Below, piece after piece: positions 1 to 9,385 of a stretch of 10,290 bases of DNA. Source of the stretch: Chlamydiota bacterium (GTDB lineage Bacteria > Chlamydiota > Chlamydiia > Chlamydiales > Rhabdochlamydiaceae); the NCBI GenBank assembly GCA_027348355.1, contig DAIEPN010000006.1:1-10290 (forward strand), written 5' to 3'. A model generated the notes under the pieces. That model was not told the DNA's origin, made no database searches, and saw only the letters and a program-made list of their open reading frames with translations. Position 1 is the stretch's first letter; every line of letters starts with the position of its first letter. Made by a program: the position numbers and the translations under genes.

Positions 1-9
1 AAATTTTTT

Positions 10-72
10 GGCTCATAAGTAGCTCTCAGTTAGTGTAGTAACCAACTAGTCTACGTATGAGCCTTTCTTTTT
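10..72 (+). terminator. Intrinsic terminator of a gene upstream of the window
   Basis: An 8-bp perfect stem (10-17 with 56-63, GGCTCATA/TATGAGCC) continues after one A-G mismatch into four more pairs (19-22 with 51-54). A smaller inner pairing of 28-31 with 44-47 is possible. The stem is followed at once by a U-rich tract (TTTCTTTTT, 64-72). This is the layout of a Rho-independent terminator reading rightwards. The gene it ends lies before the window. The minus-strand side has no T tract after the hairpin, so it is unlikely to terminate sufE. Confidence 0.8.
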
Positions 73-178
73 ATCAATTAAATATTTAACTCTAAGCTGC
101 TTATCATCAACTTCCTCTTTTGCTAATTACGCAACAACGCCAATAGGGTGTGATGAGAGAGCTTTTTCTTAAATTGAA

Positions 179-613
179 TTATTTTTTTATAATGGCCTTA
201 AGGGCATCTTGCTTCATTCGCAAAAGAAGGCTTTGTAAACCATTAGACCTGCTAGGGCTTATAACGTTTTGTAGCCCTATTTCTTCAATAAAAAAAGGAG
301 GACATTGCAGAAGAGCTAGAGGATTTTCTTCGCTGTAGACGGAAATCAGTAAGGCTGCGAGTCCGGAAGAAAAAAGAGCTTCCGAATAGGCCTTAAAGAT
401 AATTGTACCATTGTCTACAAAACTAGAAAGATAGATAAGGCTTTGGCAGCCCGGTACAATATTCTCAGCCTTTATGATTTCATCATCTTTTTGAGAAAGT
501 GTTTTACCGAGTGTAATAATTTTTTGATATTTTTCTTCAGTGGAAAGAAATGCAGAAAACTCAGTAATTATTTTTTTTTGCTTTTCATTACATGAAGAAA
601 AAAGTTCTAACAT
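179..613 (-). CDS. sufE: SufE family Fe-S cluster assembly sulfur acceptor
   Basis: SufE accepts persulfide sulfur from the cysteine desulfurase SufS and passes it to the SufBCD scaffold for Fe-S cluster assembly in the cytoplasm. The 144-residue product is close to the usual length (about 138-145). The motif 'VPGCQS' puts the sulfur-accepting cysteine at residue 56, equivalent to E. coli SufE Cys51. Other family landmarks are 'EEKYQKIITLGKTL' (about 26-39), 'SSGLAALLISVYS' and the C-terminal 'ISPSRSNGLQSLL'. The gene is divergent from infA and no other suf gene is in the window. The ATG at 613 is the first possible start after a convincing promoter, and it lacks a clear Shine-Dalgarno sequence. 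No terminator is obvious downstream of the stop at 179-181. An alternative name would be a CsdE-like protein, which has the same fold and chemistry. Confidence 0.9.
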   Translation of the reverse strand: MLELFSSCNEKQKKIITEFSAFLSTEEKYQKIITLGKTLSQKDDEIIKAENIVPGCQSLIYLSSFVDNGTIIFKAYSEALFSSGLAALLISVYSEENPLALLQCPPFFIEEIGLQNVISPSRSNGLQSLLLRMKQDALKAIIKK

Positions 614-646
614 AATTGTTAAATACTACTTGATAAGGTGTGTCCT

Positions 647-675
647 ATTATAGATCAGTGGTAGAGCAGTTTCAA
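647..675 (-). promoter_or_regulatory. Sigma-70/sigma-66 type promoter for sufE
   Basis: Read on the minus strand, TTGAAA (675-670, 5 of 6 consensus bases) is separated by exactly 17 bases from TATAAT (652-647, 6 of 6). Transcription would begin near 640, giving a leader of about 27 bases before the sufE ATG at 613. It is the best promoter match in the window. It overlaps a tRNA-like remnant annotated separately. Confidence 0.75.
651..674 (+). pseudogene. tRNA remnant: D-arm and start of anticodon stem
   Basis: Bases 651-674 match bases 1109-1132 of the tRNA-Thr gene in this window at 21 of 24 positions, covering bases 8-9, the whole D-arm and the 5' part of the anticodon arm. The similarity stops there. 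There is no matching acceptor stem, no anticodon loop and no TTCGA T-loop. The string ATTCCCCC at 681-688 faintly resembles the 3' side of a T-arm, which could mean an internally deleted tRNA, but this is speculative. It is not a functional tRNA. The parent could be any tRNA with a TAGCTCAGTGGTAGAGCA D-arm, not only tRNA-Thr. Confidence 0.55.
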
Positions 676-754
676 GAAAAATTCCCCCTAAAGCAAAAAA
701 GTTTTAAAATCCCTTGACAGTAATCACATAGATCCTGTTTCATGTACGGTATTC

Positions 755-763
755 TGCTACAAT
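755..763 (+). promoter_or_regulatory. Extended -10 promoter for infA
   Basis: TGC directly followed by TACAAT (758-763) is an extended -10 element with a 5/6 -10 hexamer. No good -35 sits at the matching distance, as expected for this class. Transcription would start near 770, only about 12 bases before the infA ATG at 782. A perfect TTGACA lies further upstream at 714-719. It is 38 bases from this -10 and at 18 bases from a poor TTTCAT (738-743), so a second, weaker start around 750 is possible. Confidence 0.5.
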
Positions 764-781
764 TCTATTTTTGTTTTACGT

Positions 782-1000
782 ATGCCCAAAGAAGATACTA
801 TTAAGATCGAAGGAACCATAGAAGAGCTTTTGCCTAACATGTCATTTAGGGTGGCTCTTGCTAATGGAATGCATGTCATGGCCCACCTCTGTGGCAAGAT
901 GCGTATGAGAAATATACGTGTTTTGGTCGGAGATGTCGTAACTGTAGAAATGTCTCCTTATGACTTGACGAAAGCGCGGATTATATATCGCCAGAGATAG
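782..1000 (+). CDS. infA: Translation initiation factor IF-1
   Basis: IF1 binds the A site of the 30S subunit during initiation and assists IF2 and IF3. The 72-residue product has the exact typical length and is one S1-type OB-fold. Recognisable family segments are '[23 protein letters not shown]' (8-30), '[37 protein letters not shown]' (34-70) and the terminal 'RQR'. The ATG at 782 is fixed by homology to other IF1 N-termini ('MPKED'). The bases before it are T-rich, with no purine-rich Shine-Dalgarno sequence, and the probable leader is very short. It is the first gene of the rightward block, and its transcript may or may not run into tRNA-Thr-tuf. Confidence 0.96.
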   Translation: MPKEDTIKIEGTIEELLPNMSFRVALANGMHVMAHLCGKMRMRNIRVLVGDVVTVEMSPYDLTKARIIYRQR

Positions 1001-1010
1001 GATCGTAGAC

Positions 1011-1058
1011 GAGAAAATATCAATACAAATGAAGAAAAGGTGTTGTTTTTATTTTCTC
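1011..1058 (+). repeat. Inverted repeat in the infA - tRNA-Thr gap
   Basis: GAGAAAATA (1011-1019) and TATTTTCTC (1050-1058) form a perfect 9-bp inverted repeat. Inside it, 1021-1026 can pair with 1040-1045 (CAATAC with GTGTTG, one G-U), separated from the outer stem by unpaired bases. The RNA could therefore fold into one long, AT-rich hairpin. No U tract follows, so it is not a standard terminator. It could be an mRNA 3' end stabiliser, a processing site or an operator. The rest of the 101-base gap has no strong promoter. TTTAAT (1080-1085) is the best -10-like hexamer before the tRNA, without a -35. Confidence 0.5.
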
Positions 1059-1101
1059 AGCAGAATAAGCTTAGTGGCTTTTAATGTGAAAGTATAGGAA
1101 C

Positions 1102-1173
1102 GCCCAGGTAGCTCAGTGGTAGAGCACTTGCATGGTAAGCAAGTGGCCGTAGGTTCGATTCCTATTCTGGGAA
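1102..1173 (+). tRNA. tRNA-Thr (anticodon GGT)
   Basis: A complete cloverleaf is visible: D-arm GCTC/GAGC, anticodon stem CTTGC/GCAAG with loop ATGGTAA (anticodon GGT at 1134-1136, reading ACC and ACU), T-arm GTAGG/CCTAT with loop TTCGATT, and acceptor GCCCAGG against TCTGGGA. The acceptor pairs from position 2 to 7, but the first pair is G1 with A72, which is not Watson-Crick. The discriminator is A1173. CCA is not encoded and must be added by the nucleotidyltransferase. The gene lies 54 bases upstream of tuf, so it is probably co-transcribed with tuf. No strong promoter of its own is visible. Confidence 0.95.
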
Positions 1174-1227
1174 AAAAAGAACTCAAATCATCAATTTATA
1201 TACTGGTGCCTAACGGAGGGTAGTATA

Positions 1228-2412
1228 ATGGCAAAAGAAGCATTTCAAAGAACGAAGCCGCACGTCAATATTGGTACAATTGGACATGTGGACCACGGAA
1301 AAACTTCATTAACAGCTGCTATCACGAAAGTGTTAGCTTCTAGAGGCGGAGCGAAATTTCGCGACTACGCTTCAATCGATAACACACCTGTAGAAAAGGC
1401 GCGTGGTATTACGATTAACTCAAGTCACGTTGAATATGAAACAGATTCAAGACACTATGCTCACGTAGACTGCCCAGGTCACGCTGACTACGTAAAGAAT
1501 ATGATTACGGGTGCTGCGCAGATGGACGGAGCGATTCTCGTTGTGGCTGCGACAGATGGTGCTATGCCACAGACGAAAGAGCATATTTTGCTTGCTCGCC
1601 AAGTTGGAGTGCCAAACATTGTTGTGTTCTTGAACAAGATGGACATGATCGGCAAGGGTGATGAAGAGCTCGTGGAGCTTGTTGAGATGGAGCTTACAGA
1701 GCTTCTCGAAGCGAAAGGGTATAAAGATGTTCCAATCATTCGTGGATCTGCTTTAAAAGCTCTTGAAGGTGATCCAGAATATGTAAAAGCGATTGAGCTT
1801 CTTATGAAGACAGTCGACGAAAAGATCCCAACGCCAGTGCGTGAAACAGATAAGCCATTCCTTATGCCGGTTGAAGATGTGTTCTCTATTTCTGGCCGTG
1901 GAACTGTAGCTACAGGTCGTGTTGAGAAAGGGGTTGTAAAAACGAATGATAAGCTCCAACTCGTTGGTATCGGTCCTACGAAAGAAACTGTTGCAACAGG
2001 TCTTGAGATGTTCAACAAGATTCTTGATGAAGCTAGAGCTGGTGAGAACGTTGGTATCCTTCTTCGTGGTGTTGAGAAAAAAGACATCGAGCGTGGAATG
2101 GTTTTAGCGGCGCCTGGGACTTGCTCTCCACATACAAAATTCAAGGGGACAATTTACGTTTTAACAAAAGAAGAGGGTGGAAGACATAAGCCATTTTTCT
2201 CTGGATATCGTCCACAGTTCTACTTCCGTACAACGGACGTAACAGGAACTGTAACTCTTCCAGATGGTGTTGAGATGGTAATGCCTGGAGATAACATTGA
2301 GCTTACCGGTGAGCTTATTCATCCTATCGCGATGGAAGAAGGGATGCGTTTTGCGATTCGAGAAGGTGGTAGAACCATTGGAGCTGGAACCATTACTAAA
2401 ATTCTTCAGTAA
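1228..2412 (+). CDS. tuf: Elongation factor Tu
   Basis: EF-Tu delivers aminoacyl-tRNA to the ribosomal A site in a GTP-dependent reaction in the cytoplasm. The 394-residue product is full length. The GTPase motifs are all present: P-loop 'GHVDHGKT' (19-26), switch I 'RGIT' (59-62), 'DCPGH' (81-85, catalytic histidine 85), 'NKMD' (136-139) and 'SAL' (174-176). Domain II ('[13 protein letters not shown]') and domain III ('[18 protein letters not shown]', '[13 protein letters not shown]') follow. A strong Shine-Dalgarno GGAGGG (1215-1220) stands 7 bases before the ATG. Codon choice is visibly more biased than in neighbouring genes, as usual for this very abundant protein, and this bias leaves a long open frame on the opposite strand. 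It sits between tRNA-Thr and tRNA-Trp. Confidence 0.99.
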   Translation: MAKEAFQRTKPHVNIGTIGHVDHGKTSLTAAITKVLASRGGAKFRDYASIDNTPVEKARGITINSSHVEYETDSRHYAHVDCPGHADYVKNMITGAAQMDGAILVVAATDGAMPQTKEHILLARQVGVPNIVVFLNKMDMIGKGDEELVELVEMELTELLEAKGYKDVPIIRGSALKALEGDPEYVKAIELLMKTVDEKIPTPVRETDKPFLMPVEDVFSISGRGTVATGRVEKGVVKTNDKLQLVGIGPTKETVATGLEMFNKILDEARAGENVGILLRGVEKKDIERGMVLAAPGTCSPHTKFKGTIYVLTKEEGGRHKPFFSGYRPQFYFRTTDVTGTVTLPDGVEMVMPGDNIELTGELIHPIAMEEGMRFAIREGGRTIGAGTITKILQ

Positions 2413-2423
2413 TTATTGAAGAA
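2402..2423 (+). repeat. Small hairpin spanning the tuf stop codon
   Basis: TTCTTCA (2402-2408) and TGAAGAA (2417-2423) are a perfect 7-bp inverted repeat with an 8-base loop that contains most of the tuf TAA stop. No U tract follows, so termination is unlikely. It may be fortuitous or may mark an mRNA 3' end created when tRNA-Trp is excised. Confidence 0.4.
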
Positions 2424-2429
2424 GGATTA

Positions 2430-2457
2430 TCGGTGAATTTCGAAAGGAGTTCGCCGA
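2430..2457 (+). repeat. Hairpin between tuf and tRNA-Trp
   Basis: TCGGTGAA (2430-2437) pairs with TTCGCCGA (2450-2457) over 8 bp including one G-U pair, with a 12-base loop that contains the palindrome TTTCGAAA. It is followed by AGTATAAGC and not by a U tract, so it is not a canonical terminator. A role as processing or stabilising element at the end of the abundant tuf mRNA is an inference. Confidence 0.5.
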
Positions 2458-2468
2458 AGTATAAGCAA

Positions 2469-2541
2469 GGGTGTGTAGCTCAGCTGGTAGAGCAGCGATC
2501 TCCAAAGTCGCCGGTCGGGGGTTCGAATCCCTCCGCACTCG
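2469..2541 (+). tRNA. tRNA-Trp (anticodon CCA)
   Basis: The cloverleaf is complete. Acceptor GGGTGTG pairs with CGCACTC (with G-U pairs), D-arm is GCTC/GAGC, and the anticodon stem GCGAT/GTCGC encloses loop CTCCAAA with anticodon CCA at 2502-2504. The T-arm GGGGG/CCCTC carries the loop TTCGAAT. The discriminator is G2541, the expected identity base for bacterial tRNA-Trp. CCA is not encoded in the gene. It lies 56 bases after tuf and 33 before secE, the same place as in Chlamydia. No promoter of its own is convincing, so it is probably cut from a tuf-secE read-through transcript. Confidence 0.97.
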
Positions 2542-2574
2542 ATGAAAACATTGTAAGAGTTCATTTGTAATTTC

Positions 2575-2823
2575 ATGAATGTAAAAACTAGGCCAACAAC
2601 CCAAGTAACTGAGGTAAGTAAGAAGAGGTCTTTTTCTTATCTTGGTGAATTAAAAGAAGAATTGAAGAAAGTAGCGTGGACAACGAAGCCAGAACTTGTG
2701 CTTTGTACCAAAGTTGTTGTGTATTCAACGTTTCTTTTTGGATTGGGTATTTACCTTGTTGATCTTTTGATCAAGGGCGTGTTAAACGGATTTAGTTTTT
2801 TTATGCATCTTATTTTTGGATAA
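2575..2823 (+). CDS. secE: Preprotein translocase subunit SecE
   Basis: SecE clamps SecY in the SecYEG channel of the inner membrane. The 82-residue product is the short, single-span form seen in Chlamydiae and many other bacteria (E. coli has three spans). The conserved amphipathic segment 'ELKEELKKVAWTTKPEL' lies at 25-41, followed by one hydrophobic membrane span at about 42-67 and a hydrophobic tail. The ATG at 2575 is chosen because stops close the frame just upstream. There is no clear Shine-Dalgarno sequence, only a distant TAAGAG. It is followed by nusG after 18 bases, the classic secE-nusG pair. Confidence 0.93.
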   Translation: MNVKTRPTTQVTEVSKKRSFSYLGELKEELKKVAWTTKPELVLCTKVVVYSTFLFGLGIYLVDLLIKGVLNGFSFFMHLIFG

Positions 2824-2841
2824 AGCTTTTTTTGGGGCATC

Positions 2842-3387
2842 ATGCACAAGTGGTATGTAGTACAGGTTGTATCTAGTCAGGAAAAAAAGGTTAAAAAAGC
2901 CTTAGAAGATAATCGCGAGGCTCAAGGTATGACTGATTTGGTCGCCGAAATCCTTGTTCCCACAGAGAATGTTGCCGAAGTGAAACGTGGGCAACAAAAA
3001 GTAAGCGAAAAGAGACTTTGGCCTGGCTATATTCTTGTAAAAATGAATTTGACTGATGATTCCTGGATGTACGTAAAAAATACGAACGGAGTGCTCGAGT
3101 TTCTAGGCGGAGAGAAGCCTGCGGCTCTTTCTGATAAGGAAGTCGAACAAATTTTGAATGAGCTTCAACAGAAGAAAGATGATGTCGTCCAAAAACACAA
3201 CATTGCAATTGGTGATAAAGTTAAAATCACTGATGGGGTTTTTGTTAACTTTACGGGAAGTGTAATGGAAGTTTTCCATGATAAAGGCCGTGTAAGTGTT
3301 CTTGTTTCGATTTTCGGAAGAGATACAAGAGTAGATGATTTAGAATTTTGGCAAATTGAGCAATTGCCATCCGACGTAGCACAATAA
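2842..3387 (+). CDS. nusG: Transcription termination/antitermination factor NusG
   Basis: NusG binds RNA polymerase through its NGN domain and links it to Rho or to ribosomal protein S10 through its KOW domain. The product has 181 residues, matching the usual length. The NGN domain covers about 1-110 ('[19 protein letters not shown]' at 3-21, '[12 protein letters not shown]' at 57-68, '[12 protein letters not shown]' at 78-89). The KOW domain covers about 122-175 ('[22 protein letters not shown]'). A short GGGG run just before the ATG is the only candidate ribosome binding site. It lies between secE and rplK, as in most bacteria, and probably shares their mRNA. Confidence 0.97.
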   Translation: MHKWYVVQVVSSQEKKVKKALEDNREAQGMTDLVAEILVPTENVAEVKRGQQKVSEKRLWPGYILVKMNLTDDSWMYVKNTNGVLEFLGGEKPAALSDKEVEQILNELQQKKDDVVQKHNIAIGDKVKITDGVFVNFTGSVMEVFHDKGRVSVLVSIFGRDTRVDDLEFWQIEQLPSDVAQ

Positions 3388-3406
3388 TTTTTTTAGTGAG
3401 AGTAAA

Positions 3407-3835
3407 ATGGCAAAGAAATTAGTAAAAGTTATTAAACTTCAGATACCTGCTGGAAAAGCCAACCCAGCTCCTCCTATTGGACCAGCCCTTGGTTCCGCAG
3501 GAGTGAACATCATGGCGTTTTGTAAAGAATTCAATGCAAAAACGCAAGATAAGGCTGGAGACGTTTTGCCGGTGTTGATTTATGTATACGCCGATAAAAC
3601 TTTCACGTTTGAAACCAAGCAACCACCTGTTTCAAGAATGATTCTTAAGACACTTGGTTTGCAGTCAGGTTCAAAAGTGCCTAACCGCGAGAAAGTGGGT
3701 CGCATGACACACACTCAGGTAAAGCAAATCGTAAAACAAAAGTATCCGGACATGAGAGTCGGATCAGAAGCAGCAGCCATGAGACTTGTGATGGGAACAG
3801 CACGGTCTATGGGTGTTGATATAGTCGAAGGATAA
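3407..3835 (+). CDS. rplK: 50S ribosomal protein L11
   Basis: L11 binds 23S rRNA in the GTPase-associated centre at the base of the L7/L12 stalk. The 142-residue length is typical. The N-terminal domain has the proline-rich thiostrepton-site segment '[20 protein letters not shown]' (19-38). The C-terminal rRNA-binding domain includes '[17 protein letters not shown]' and ends in '[15 protein letters not shown]'. A weak Shine-Dalgarno (GTGAGAG) stands 5-11 bases before the ATG. The gap to rplA is 8 bases. In E. coli, L1 represses the L11-L1 message near rplK. No matching leader structure could be recognised in the 19-base nusG-rplK gap. Confidence 0.98.
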   Translation: MAKKLVKVIKLQIPAGKANPAPPIGPALGSAGVNIMAFCKEFNAKTQDKAGDVLPVLIYVYADKTFTFETKQPPVSRMILKTLGLQSGSKVPNREKVGRMTHTQVKQIVKQKYPDMRVGSEAAAMRLVMGTARSMGVDIVEG

Positions 3836-3843
3836 AAGGAAAC

Positions 3844-4542
3844 ATGGCGCAAAAATCAAAAAGAACTCGGGAGATAGCCAAATTCTATGATGTAGAAAAA
3901 ATCTACAAATTAGAAGAAGCTGTCGAAATTTTAAAAAAATGTCCACCGGTGAAGTTTGATCAGTCGGTGGAAGTGTCGCTCAAGACAGCCGTCGATCCTA
4001 AAAAGTCCGATCAGCAAGTACGAGGAACAGTATCCCTACCGAATGGTACTGGAAAGCGTACGACTATTGCAGTTTTTGCAAAAGGCGATAAGCTTAAAGA
4101 AGCTTTAGATGCTGGTGCTGATTTTGCGGGAAGCGAAGATCTTCTTGAGAAAGTAAAAGGTGGATGGACTGATTTTGATGTTGTGGTTTCTACCCCTGAT
4201 ATGATGAGGGAAGTAGGAAAACTTGGAAAAGTCTTAGGACCAAGAGGTCTTATGCCAACTCCTAAAGCAGGAACTGTAACCACCGATATTGCTAAAGCAG
4301 TACAGGAATTAAAAGCAGGTAAAATTGAATATAAAGTCGACAAAAGCGGCGTCGTGAACAATCTGGTAGGAAAGATTTCTTTCCAAAAGGATAAGCTTGT
4401 TGAGAACGTACAGACATTGCTCTCTGCAGTTTCAAGAGCTCGGCCCTCTAGTGTTAAAGGACATTTTATTCAGTCTATGGTTTTGTCTTCTACTATGGGA
4501 CCTGGCTTGAAAATCGATGTTCAATCTTTAACGGATCTATAA
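3844..4542 (+). CDS. rplA: 50S ribosomal protein L1
   Basis: L1 forms the mobile arm of the 50S subunit that handles deacylated tRNA at the E site, and in many bacteria it also represses its own operon. The 232-residue product is of typical length. The L1 signature region '[18 protein letters not shown]' lies at 129-146, followed by '[20 protein letters not shown]' (161-180) and the C-terminal '[11 protein letters not shown]' (215-225). The Shine-Dalgarno AAGGA (3836-3840) directly follows the rplK stop and leaves only 3 bases before the ATG, indicating translational coupling to rplK. Confidence 0.98.
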   Translation: MAQKSKRTREIAKFYDVEKIYKLEEAVEILKKCPPVKFDQSVEVSLKTAVDPKKSDQQVRGTVSLPNGTGKRTTIAVFAKGDKLKEALDAGADFAGSEDLLEKVKGGWTDFDVVVSTPDMMREVGKLGKVLGPRGLMPTPKAGTVTTDIAKAVQELKAGKIEYKVDKSGVVNNLVGKISFQKDKLVENVQTLLSAVSRARPSSVKGHFIQSMVLSSTMGPGLKIDVQSLTDL

Positions 4543-4552
4543 GGAGTAACCG

Positions 4553-5068
4553 ATGAGAAGCGAAAAACAATTCCTTTTGGATGACGTGAAAGAAAAGATT
4601 GACAATGCTTCTGCATTTATTGTCACAAAGTATACAAATTTAAATCCTAACTTCAGCTCGAATTTTAGAAATGAAATTTTTAAAGCGGGCGGAGAAGTTG
4701 AAGTCGTAAAAAAGAGGATTTTAATTAAAGCAGCGGAAGCTGCTGGTATCACGATTGATATTGCTGCATTAAATGGTCACATTAGTGTCGTTTTTGCAGA
4801 TAAAGAAGCAGTCGCAGTAACCAAGGCTTTATATAAGCTTGCAAAAGATAACGAAGAACAAATTCAAGTTCTATTGGGACACTTTGAAGGGAAGCTATGT
4901 TCTGGTGAAGATGTAGAACGTATTTCTGAGTTGCCTGATAAGGACACGATGCGTGCTCAGTTCTTGGGACTTTTGGAAGCTCCAATGTCGCAAACACTTG
5001 CTACAATGGAAGCCTTGCTAACAAGTGTCATGCACTGTTTAGAAAACAAAAATCAGAGCAGTTCATAA
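4553..5068 (+). CDS. rplJ: 50S ribosomal protein L10
   Basis: L10 anchors L7/L12 dimers to the ribosome as the stem of the stalk. The product has 171 residues, normal for the family. The N-terminal RNA-binding domain shows 'FIVTKYTNLNP' and 'FRNEIFKAGGEVEVVKKRILIKAAEAAG' (about 22-66). The C-terminal helix 'SQTLATMEALLTSVMHCLENK' (about 146-166) corresponds to the L7/L12-binding helix. A good Shine-Dalgarno AAGGAG (4541-4546), overlapping the rplA stop, stands 6 bases before the ATG. With a gap of only 10 bases there is no room for the separate leader through which E. coli L10 represses rplJL. Such control would have to use the end of rplA. Confidence 0.97.
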   Translation: MRSEKQFLLDDVKEKIDNASAFIVTKYTNLNPNFSSNFRNEIFKAGGEVEVVKKRILIKAAEAAGITIDIAALNGHISVVFADKEAVAVTKALYKLAKDNEEQIQVLLGHFEGKLCSGEDVERISELPDKDTMRAQFLGLLEAPMSQTLATMEALLTSVMHCLENKNQSSS

Positions 5069-5109
5069 TCAACTTTTAAACTTATTTTTATTCAAGAAGA
5101 GGTAATATC

Positions 5110-5505
5110 GTGAGTCGTAATATAGAAGAACTCGTTGAAAGCTTAAGTCAACTTAGCGTGCTTGATATGTCTAAATTGAAAGCCGCACTAGAGGAAAAAT
5201 GGGGCGTTAAAGCAGCTGCAGCAGCTCCAGCTATGATGATGGCCGCAGCTCCAGCTGCAGGTGCAGCTCCAGCAGCAGAAGAAGCAACTGAATTTCAAGT
5301 TACTTTGACAGAAGCAGCAGCTGATAAGAAAATCGGCATCATTAAAGTCGTAAGAGAAATTACAGGTCTCGGTCTTAAAGAAGCAAAAGACCTAGTCGAA
5401 GGAGCTCCAAAAGTTATTAAAGAAACTGCTCCTAAAGCCGAAGCTGAAGATATCTGCAAAAAGATTACGGAAGCAGGTGGAAAAGCTGCGATGAAAGGAC
5501 TGTAA
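5110..5505 (+). CDS. rplL: 50S ribosomal protein L7/L12
   Basis: L7/L12 is the multi-copy stalk protein that recruits EF-Tu, EF-G, IF2 and release factors and stimulates their GTPase activity. The 131-residue product has the usual three parts: an N-terminal dimerisation domain (about 1-33), an Ala/Pro/Met-rich flexible hinge (about 34-58) and a C-terminal factor-binding domain (about 60-131) with '[28 protein letters not shown]' (73-100). The start is a GTG at 5110, supported by the homologous N-terminus and by AAGAGG (5097-5102) 7 bases upstream. A 41-base gap separates it from rplJ, where no promoter or hairpin is evident. Confidence 0.98.
   Translation: MSRNIEELVESLSQLSVLDMSKLKAALEEKWGVKAAAAAPAMMMAAAPAAGAAPAAEEATEFQVTLTEAAADKKIGIIKVVREITGLGLKEAKDLVEGAPKVIKETAPKAEAEDICKKITEAGGKAAMKGL
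5221..5274 (+). repeat. Short direct repeats encoding the L7/L12 hinge
   Basis: The 12-base unit GCAGCTCCAGCT occurs at 5221-5232 and 5245-5256, and once more with one change at 5263-5274. The copies are in frame and encode Ala-Ala-Pro-Ala units of the flexible linker. Repeats of this kind can change copy number by slippage, so linker length may vary between strains. Confidence 0.7.
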
Positions 5506-5519
5506 TCCTTCCTTTTTTT
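5495..5519 (+). terminator. Weak terminator-like hairpin over the rplL stop codon
   Basis: AAGGA (5495-5499) pairs with TCCTT (5506-5510) around a 6-base loop that contains the rplL stop. CC and an uninterrupted run of seven T (5513-5519) follow. The alternative pairing AAAGG (5494-5498) with CCTTT (5511-5515) is also possible. A 5-bp stem is weak and would be covered by a terminating ribosome, so its activity is uncertain. Confidence 0.35.
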
Positions 5520-5530
5520 CGAGTGTTAGT

Positions 5531-5570
5531 AGAGCAGAAGTGCTTATAGATACTTCTGCTCTTTAATTTT
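5531..5570 (+). terminator. Intrinsic terminator/attenuator between rplL and rpoB
   Basis: AGAGCAGAAGT (5531-5541) and ACTTCTGCTCT (5552-5562) form a perfect 11-bp stem with a 10-base loop. With the last stem base, the 3' side ends in a U-rich tract (TTTAATTTT, 5562-5570). The rpoB start is only 32 bases further on and no convincing promoter lies between; TAAAAT at 5573-5578 has no -35. Partial read-through, as known for the E. coli rplL-rpoB attenuator, would set rpoBC expression below that of the stalk protein. Confidence 0.8.
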
Positions 5571-5601
5571 ATTAAAATATGTCATTTTAGGAGCTGTTTC
5601 G

Positions 5602-9363
<3,762 letters not shown>

Positions 9364-9385
9364 TAAGACTAATAGGGAGATATTC

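Noticed and set aside
150..338. 62-codon plus-strand frame at the start of the window
   Set aside because: It lies mainly opposite sufE, has no ribosome binding site or promoter, and its product resembles no family I recognise.
1224..1229. Perfect TATAAT just before tuf
   Set aside because: It overlaps the tuf start codon, has no -35 at a suitable distance (TACTGG), and would start transcription inside the gene.
1488..2144. Open frame of 218 codons on the minus strand opposite tuf
   Set aside because: It is Ser/Thr-rich with no family resemblance and exactly mirrors the strongly biased codons of tuf. Long antisense frames are expected there.
2458..2465. TATAAG before tRNA-Trp as a -10 box
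   Set aside because: The expected start would fall inside the tRNA, and there is no -35. It is reported instead as part of the motif shared by both tRNAs.
2413..2604. 63-codon minus-strand frame across tRNA-Trp
   Set aside because: Its 'RRDSNPRPAT' stretch is the well-known false translation of the tRNA antisense strand, and the rest is opposite secE and the spacer.
5573..5578. TAAAAT as an rpoB promoter
   Set aside because: The 16-18 base positions upstream fall inside the terminator stem and do not resemble TTGACA. Read-through explains rpoB expression better.
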